A stretch of DNA of 40,300 nucleotides, taken from the IMG/VR virus record IMGVR_UViG_3300031972_002359, positions 1 to 40,300 of that record; one strand, 5' to 3'. Position 1 is the stretch's first letter; each line of letters starts with the position of its first letter. This document shows, piece after piece, positions 37,749 to 40,300 of the stretch. Source of the DNA: a virus. The translations under genes and the position numbers were made by a program. The notes beneath the pieces are model-generated. The model saw nothing but the letters and a program-made list of their open reading frames with translations. It did not search any database and was not told the DNA's origin.

Positions 37749-39239
37749 TCAGATGAGGACGGGCCGGTAGTCGGCGAGTTCTTCGTCGAGGTCGTCCGCT
37801 TCGAGCAGGAGCGACCCGTCGACGAGGGGCTGCAGCAGGATCCGGTTGAGGCCTTGGCTGAGGGCGTCGACTTGGTCGTCGTGTTTGCCTGCGGGGAACG
37901 ATGCAGCTTCCTCGATGAGGTCGTCGACCCAAGGCGCCAGTTCCGAGGCGGGGATCCAGACGTTGCCGGCTTCGATCAGCGGTGAGACGGCGGACGCTCT
38001 GGCTTCCTTCGAACCTTGAGGCTCCTCGGGCACGATCCCTGGGACGCTCCGCGACAGCGATGCGATCACAGCGGGCCCGTTGGCCTTGTCCTCGATGAGC
38101 TTGAGAGTGGCTTGCGGCCACTTCGCGGCCAACGCCCGGACGGCTGCGAGTGTGGTCGGGAAGTCCATCCGGGCTCGGACTTGATCGAGCAGGATGGCGT
38201 CGGCGTCGCGACGCATCCACACCTGGCCGACGACGTAGTCGCTGCTCTTGGTGTCCTTGAACGTGAGGTCCCAGGAGAGGAGCATGTCGTCGTAGTCGGT
38301 GACGATGCAGGAGCCGTCGTTGCGGACCAGGTGCTGTGGGGTCTCGTAGCGGCGCCACCAGTCGCGCTTGAGGATGTCGCCCTCGCCAGGCGACGGACGC
38401 CCCTGGTACAGCGACGCCCACGTGCGCGACCCGGCCGTCTTGCGCCGCAACTCCCACTGCGAGTAGCTGCGTCCACGCGCGGAGACCATGTACTCGCCCG
38501 GCTCGCGGCCCAGCGGGTCGGTCTCGCCCTCGGCGGGGTTGTGGTCGGCCTGCGCGGGGATGTTGATGACCCGCCAGCCGGCGTGCGCGTCCTGCTCGAT
38601 GAGGCGGGCTGCGAGGTCGTCTTCGTGCCAGCGCGTGAGGATGAGGATGACAGGCGCGCCGGGGGAGAGGCGGGCGGACAGGGCATCGGTCCACCAGTCC
38701 CAGCAGGTGTCTCGGATGACCTGGGAGTCGGCTTCGGCGCGGTCCTTGAGGGGGTCGTCGATGATGAGGACGTCTGCTGCGCGGCCGGTGACGCCTGCGC
38801 CGCGGCCGACGGAAAGCATCCCGCCGCCGTGTCCGGCGATTTCCCATTCGGATGCGGCGCCGTTGTCGGTGGCGATGGTGAGTCCGAGTTCGGGGTGGGC
38901 GGTGATGGTGTTGCGGACGGTGCGGCCGTTGCGGTTGGCGAGTCCTTGGGCGTAGGAGCCGGTGACGATGCGGAGGCTGGGGTTTTGGGTGAGTGCCCAG
39001 ATGGGGAAGATTTGGCTGGCTCGGGTGGATTTGCCCTCTTGTGGGGGCATGCTGATGATGAGGCGGCCGTCGGGCTGGTCGAGGACGTCGACGAGTGCTT
39101 GGTCGATGAGGTCGAGTGCCGGGGTTTGGATGGTACGGCGGTCGATGGCTTGGGCGAGTTCGCCGGGGGTTGTCCATCGGCGGGTGGGGGTTTCGAAGGT
39201 GCGGGCTGCGAGTTCGAAGGGGTCGAGGGTGACCGACAT
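37749..39239 (-). CDS. Terminase large subunit
   Basis: A 496-residue packaging motor. ATPase: Walker A SMPPQEGKST (63-72), Walker B VLIIDDP (157-163), a coupling TRWHEDD (202-208). Nuclease: SWDLTFKDT (D324), IEDKANG (E383/D384) and HDDQVDAL (D454/D458). I use ATG 39239 because CAGGTG lies eight bases before it. GTG 39248 has its GAGG too close. From the start to about 38720 codons avoid NNG, and after that GAG and CAG are common, which suggests a recombination joint inside the gene. No small terminase is seen in the window. Confidence 0.92.
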   Translation of the reverse strand: MSVTLDPFELAARTFETPTRRWTTPGELAQAIDRRTIQTPALDLIDQALVDVLDQPDGRLIISMPPQEGKSTRASQIFPIWALTQNPSLRIVTGSYAQGLANRNGRTVRNTITAHPELGLTIATDNGAASEWEIAGHGGGMLSVGRGAGVTGRAADVLIIDDPLKDRAEADSQVIRDTCWDWWTDALSARLSPGAPVILILTRWHEDDLAARLIEQDAHAGWRVINIPAQADHNPAEGETDPLGREPGEYMVSARGRSYSQWELRRKTAGSRTWASLYQGRPSPGEGDILKRDWWRRYETPQHLVRNDGSCIVTDYDDMLLSWDLTFKDTKSSDYVVGQVWMRRDADAILLDQVRARMDFPTTLAAVRALAAKWPQATLKLIEDKANGPAVIASLSRSVPGIVPEEPQGSKEARASAVSPLIEAGNVWIPASELAPWVDDLIEEAASFPAGKHDDQVDALSQGLNRILLQPLVDGSLLLEADDLDEELADYRPVLI

Positions 39240-39266
39240 GCGGGTCACCTGCCTCGGGAACGACGA

Positions 39267-39295
39267 AACCCCGCCGGTTGGAAGTCGGCGGGGTT
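39267..39295 (-). terminator. Intrinsic terminator ahead of the terminase gene
   Basis: A perfect 10-bp stem (AACCCCGCCG at 39267-39276 with CGGCGGGGTT at 39286-39295) and a nine-base loop are followed, in the leftward direction, by TTTCGTCGTT. On the plus strand a TT run also follows, so it could work both ways. It separates the HNH gene from the terminase gene, so the head genes need a promoter between 39249 and 39266 or read-through. Confidence 0.7.
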
Positions 39296-39386
39296 CCTGA
39301 TTTTGGGGTCACTGAAGGACCAGGGCTAGTAGACCACAAAGATCATGTGGCCCGCAATGCGTCACGCCGAAGATGACTCAGAAGGA

Positions 39387-39893
39387 CTAAGCGGCTTTTG
39401 ATCGGTCGAACGAAACGTGGCACGGCACGCACAAGGGGATGTAGTGCGCAGGATCGACCGAATAGCGAAGCTTTCCCTCGATGCGCTCGTCGGGGTCTTG
39501 TTGGTCGTACGCCCACTGTTCTGCCTGCCCAGGGCAGTGGGCACACGCCTGCTTCGACGCGGGTCCATGCGCGCGATAGATGCGCTTGTGGAGCCCTTGA
39601 TAGGTGATGGCGGCACCCGACCAGTTCCAGTGGTCTTCGCCGGCGGGCATCTGTTTCTCGCGCGTCACGTCTCCGAACTGAACCTGGCGCTTGTAGTGCA
39701 GGTGGCAGAAGCCTAGGCCGTGGCGTGGTCGATCGCAGTCGTCTAGTTCGCAGGTAGCGGCGTGCTCGTACCGGCGGATTGCGGTCTCGGGAACCTTGCC
39801 TGTCCGCAGGAACCGCGCGTAGTGGGCGTGGCAGAAGCCCCGTGCCCTGACGGGCCTGTCGCAGTCGGCAACGGCGCACGTAGCATCGGTCAT
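39387..39893 (-). CDS. HNH-type protein with tandem zinc knuckles
   Basis: A 168-residue protein starting at ATG 39893, five bases after GAGGAG. The GTG at 39899 is too close to it. Two copies of a C-x4-C-x9-C-x2-H knuckle are present (C6, C11, C21, H24 and C48, C53, C63, H66). They precede an HNH-like core: CAHC at 117-120, then VDPAHYIPLCVPCHVSFD (H150, C155, C158, H159). HNH proteins beside terminase genes often cut DNA at cos sites or help packaging. The tandem knuckles could bind the target. Confidence 0.82.
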   Translation of the reverse strand: MTDATCAVADCDRPVRARGFCHAHYARFLRTGKVPETAIRRYEHAATCELDDCDRPRHGLGFCHLHYKRQVQFGDVTREKQMPAGEDHWNWSGAAITYQGLHKRIYRAHGPASKQACAHCPGQAEQWAYDQQDPDERIEGKLRYSVDPAHYIPLCVPCHVSFDRSKAA

Positions 39894-39960
39894 GTTCACT
39901 CCTCATCCGAGTGGGCCAGACCCCGGGACGTTGGCGCGTCGCCGGGGTCGCTTCTAGCCC

Positions 39961-40296
39961 TCATCCTACTGCTGAGGATGGCGCCTCCCCGTCCTCCCAG
40001 TCCGAGTTCTCGGCACGGATGTGGTCCGCCAGCAGGCCGATCGTCCCGCTGTCCCACCCTTCACCGCACTCGACGCACATCGCGGTCTGCGCATCCAGGC
40101 GGACCCGCAGGCCACCCTTGACCGTGCACAGCGGGCACGTGTTGTCCGGCCGCCACGAAGGGGAGTCCCAGCCGGTGACGGTGCGGGCGCGGATCCACCA
40201 GGAGCGCAGGTCGCGGCTGATGGTGTCGCCGGCGTTGGCGGCTGCGGATCGGACGAGGGTGCGGACGTCGAGCTGGTGGCCGGTGCGCTTGTCCAT
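39961..40296 (-). CDS. DUF7341-like zinc-ribbon protein (may extend beyond window)
   Basis: A 111-residue protein whose ATG at 40296 is four bases from the right edge, so a longer form or the ribosome site may be cut off. A CPLC/CVEC pair (about 57-60 and 77-80) forms a zinc ribbon. The flanking WWIRARTVTGWD and GLLADHIR helices match DUF7341, a family of small actinophage proteins of unknown function upstream of terminase genes. The end is acidic. Confidence 0.65.
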   Translation of the reverse strand: MDKRTGHQLDVRTLVRSAAANAGDTISRDLRSWWIRARTVTGWDSPSWRPDNTCPLCTVKGGLRVRLDAQTAMCVECGEGWDSGTIGLLADHIRAENSDWEDGEAPSSAVG

Positions 40297-40300
40297 GGTG

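Noticed and set aside
38016-39329. A 437-codon plus-strand open frame opposite the terminase gene
   Set aside because: Terminase on the minus strand has complete ATPase and nuclease motifs, so the plus-strand frame is a shadow.
1-40300. CRISPR array, insertion sequence or rRNA genes
   Set aside because: No regularly spaced repeats of 23 bases or more, no transposase motifs with terminal repeats and no rRNA-like sequence were seen.

Overview
The window is about 40.3 kb of very GC-rich DNA from a temperate tailed phage (siphovirus type) of an actinobacterium. The actinobacterial assignment rests on strong G/C preference at third codon positions, the families present (DUF3263, DUF2303, a phiC31 Gp3-like protein, an HTTM membrane protein) and start codons that sit at the predicted transcription start of -10 boxes. 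The genus cannot be fixed from the sequence. Both edges cut through phage genes: a replicative helicase on the left and a zinc-ribbon protein on the right. It is therefore an internal piece of a longer phage genome or circular phage molecule. Almost all genes run right to left on the minus strand, so the natural reading order starts at the right end.

Right to left: a DUF7341-like zinc protein and an HNH-type protein (40.3-39.4 kb) precede a terminator and the packaging/head module: large terminase, portal, MuF-like minor head protein, a protease-scaffold gene with an internal scaffold start, a DUF2190 decoration protein, the major capsid protein and a HeH/LEM-like protein (39.2-31.7 kb). A block of four consecutive stem-loops separates these from the connector and tail genes: Gp6-like adaptor, head closure, HK97 gp10-like, tail terminator, major tail protein, tail assembly chaperones joined by a -1 frameshift at CCCTTTC, tape measure, distal tail and minor tail proteins, and a fibre with a self-cleaving S74 chaperone (31.5-20.1 kb). 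Next come small membrane proteins, a membrane-anchored collagen-like protein, an M15-type endolysin and a holin (20.1-17.9 kb). Two tail-tip proteins follow, one with YD-type repeats and one with an SGNH hydrolase domain (17.7-15.3 kb).

An accessory plus-strand gene for an eight-helix HTTM-type membrane protein (13.7-15.3 kb) lies between the tail genes and the integration region. The candidate attP (12.65-12.83 kb) carries a tRNA 3'-end-like core flanked by two pairs of short direct repeats, next to a tyrosine integrase. The lysogeny module has a plus-strand operon of HTH repressor, ImmA-like protein with a degenerate zinc-protease motif, and lipoprotein, followed by DUF3263. It diverges from a minus-strand Cro-like gene and an excisionase-like gene. 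The operator/promoter region between them (9521-9731) is full of TGTTCCC-type repeats and includes a clear TTGACA/TAGTCT leaderless promoter.

From 8.9 kb to the left edge is a tightly coupled early operon, with 1-4 base overlaps between most genes. It encodes a PD-(D/E)XK nuclease, Gp3-like protein, ASCH-like protein, DnaQ-like exonuclease, RuvC-like resolvase, DNA methyltransferase, DUF4406 protein, DUF2303 protein and DnaB-type helicase, mixed with several small Cys/His proteins. These plausibly handle replication, recombination and DNA modification. The least explained parts are the HTTM gene with its coupled 40-codon upstream ORF, the lipoprotein in the repressor operon, the collagen-like membrane protein in the lysis region, and the four-hairpin block at 31.5-31.7 kb.
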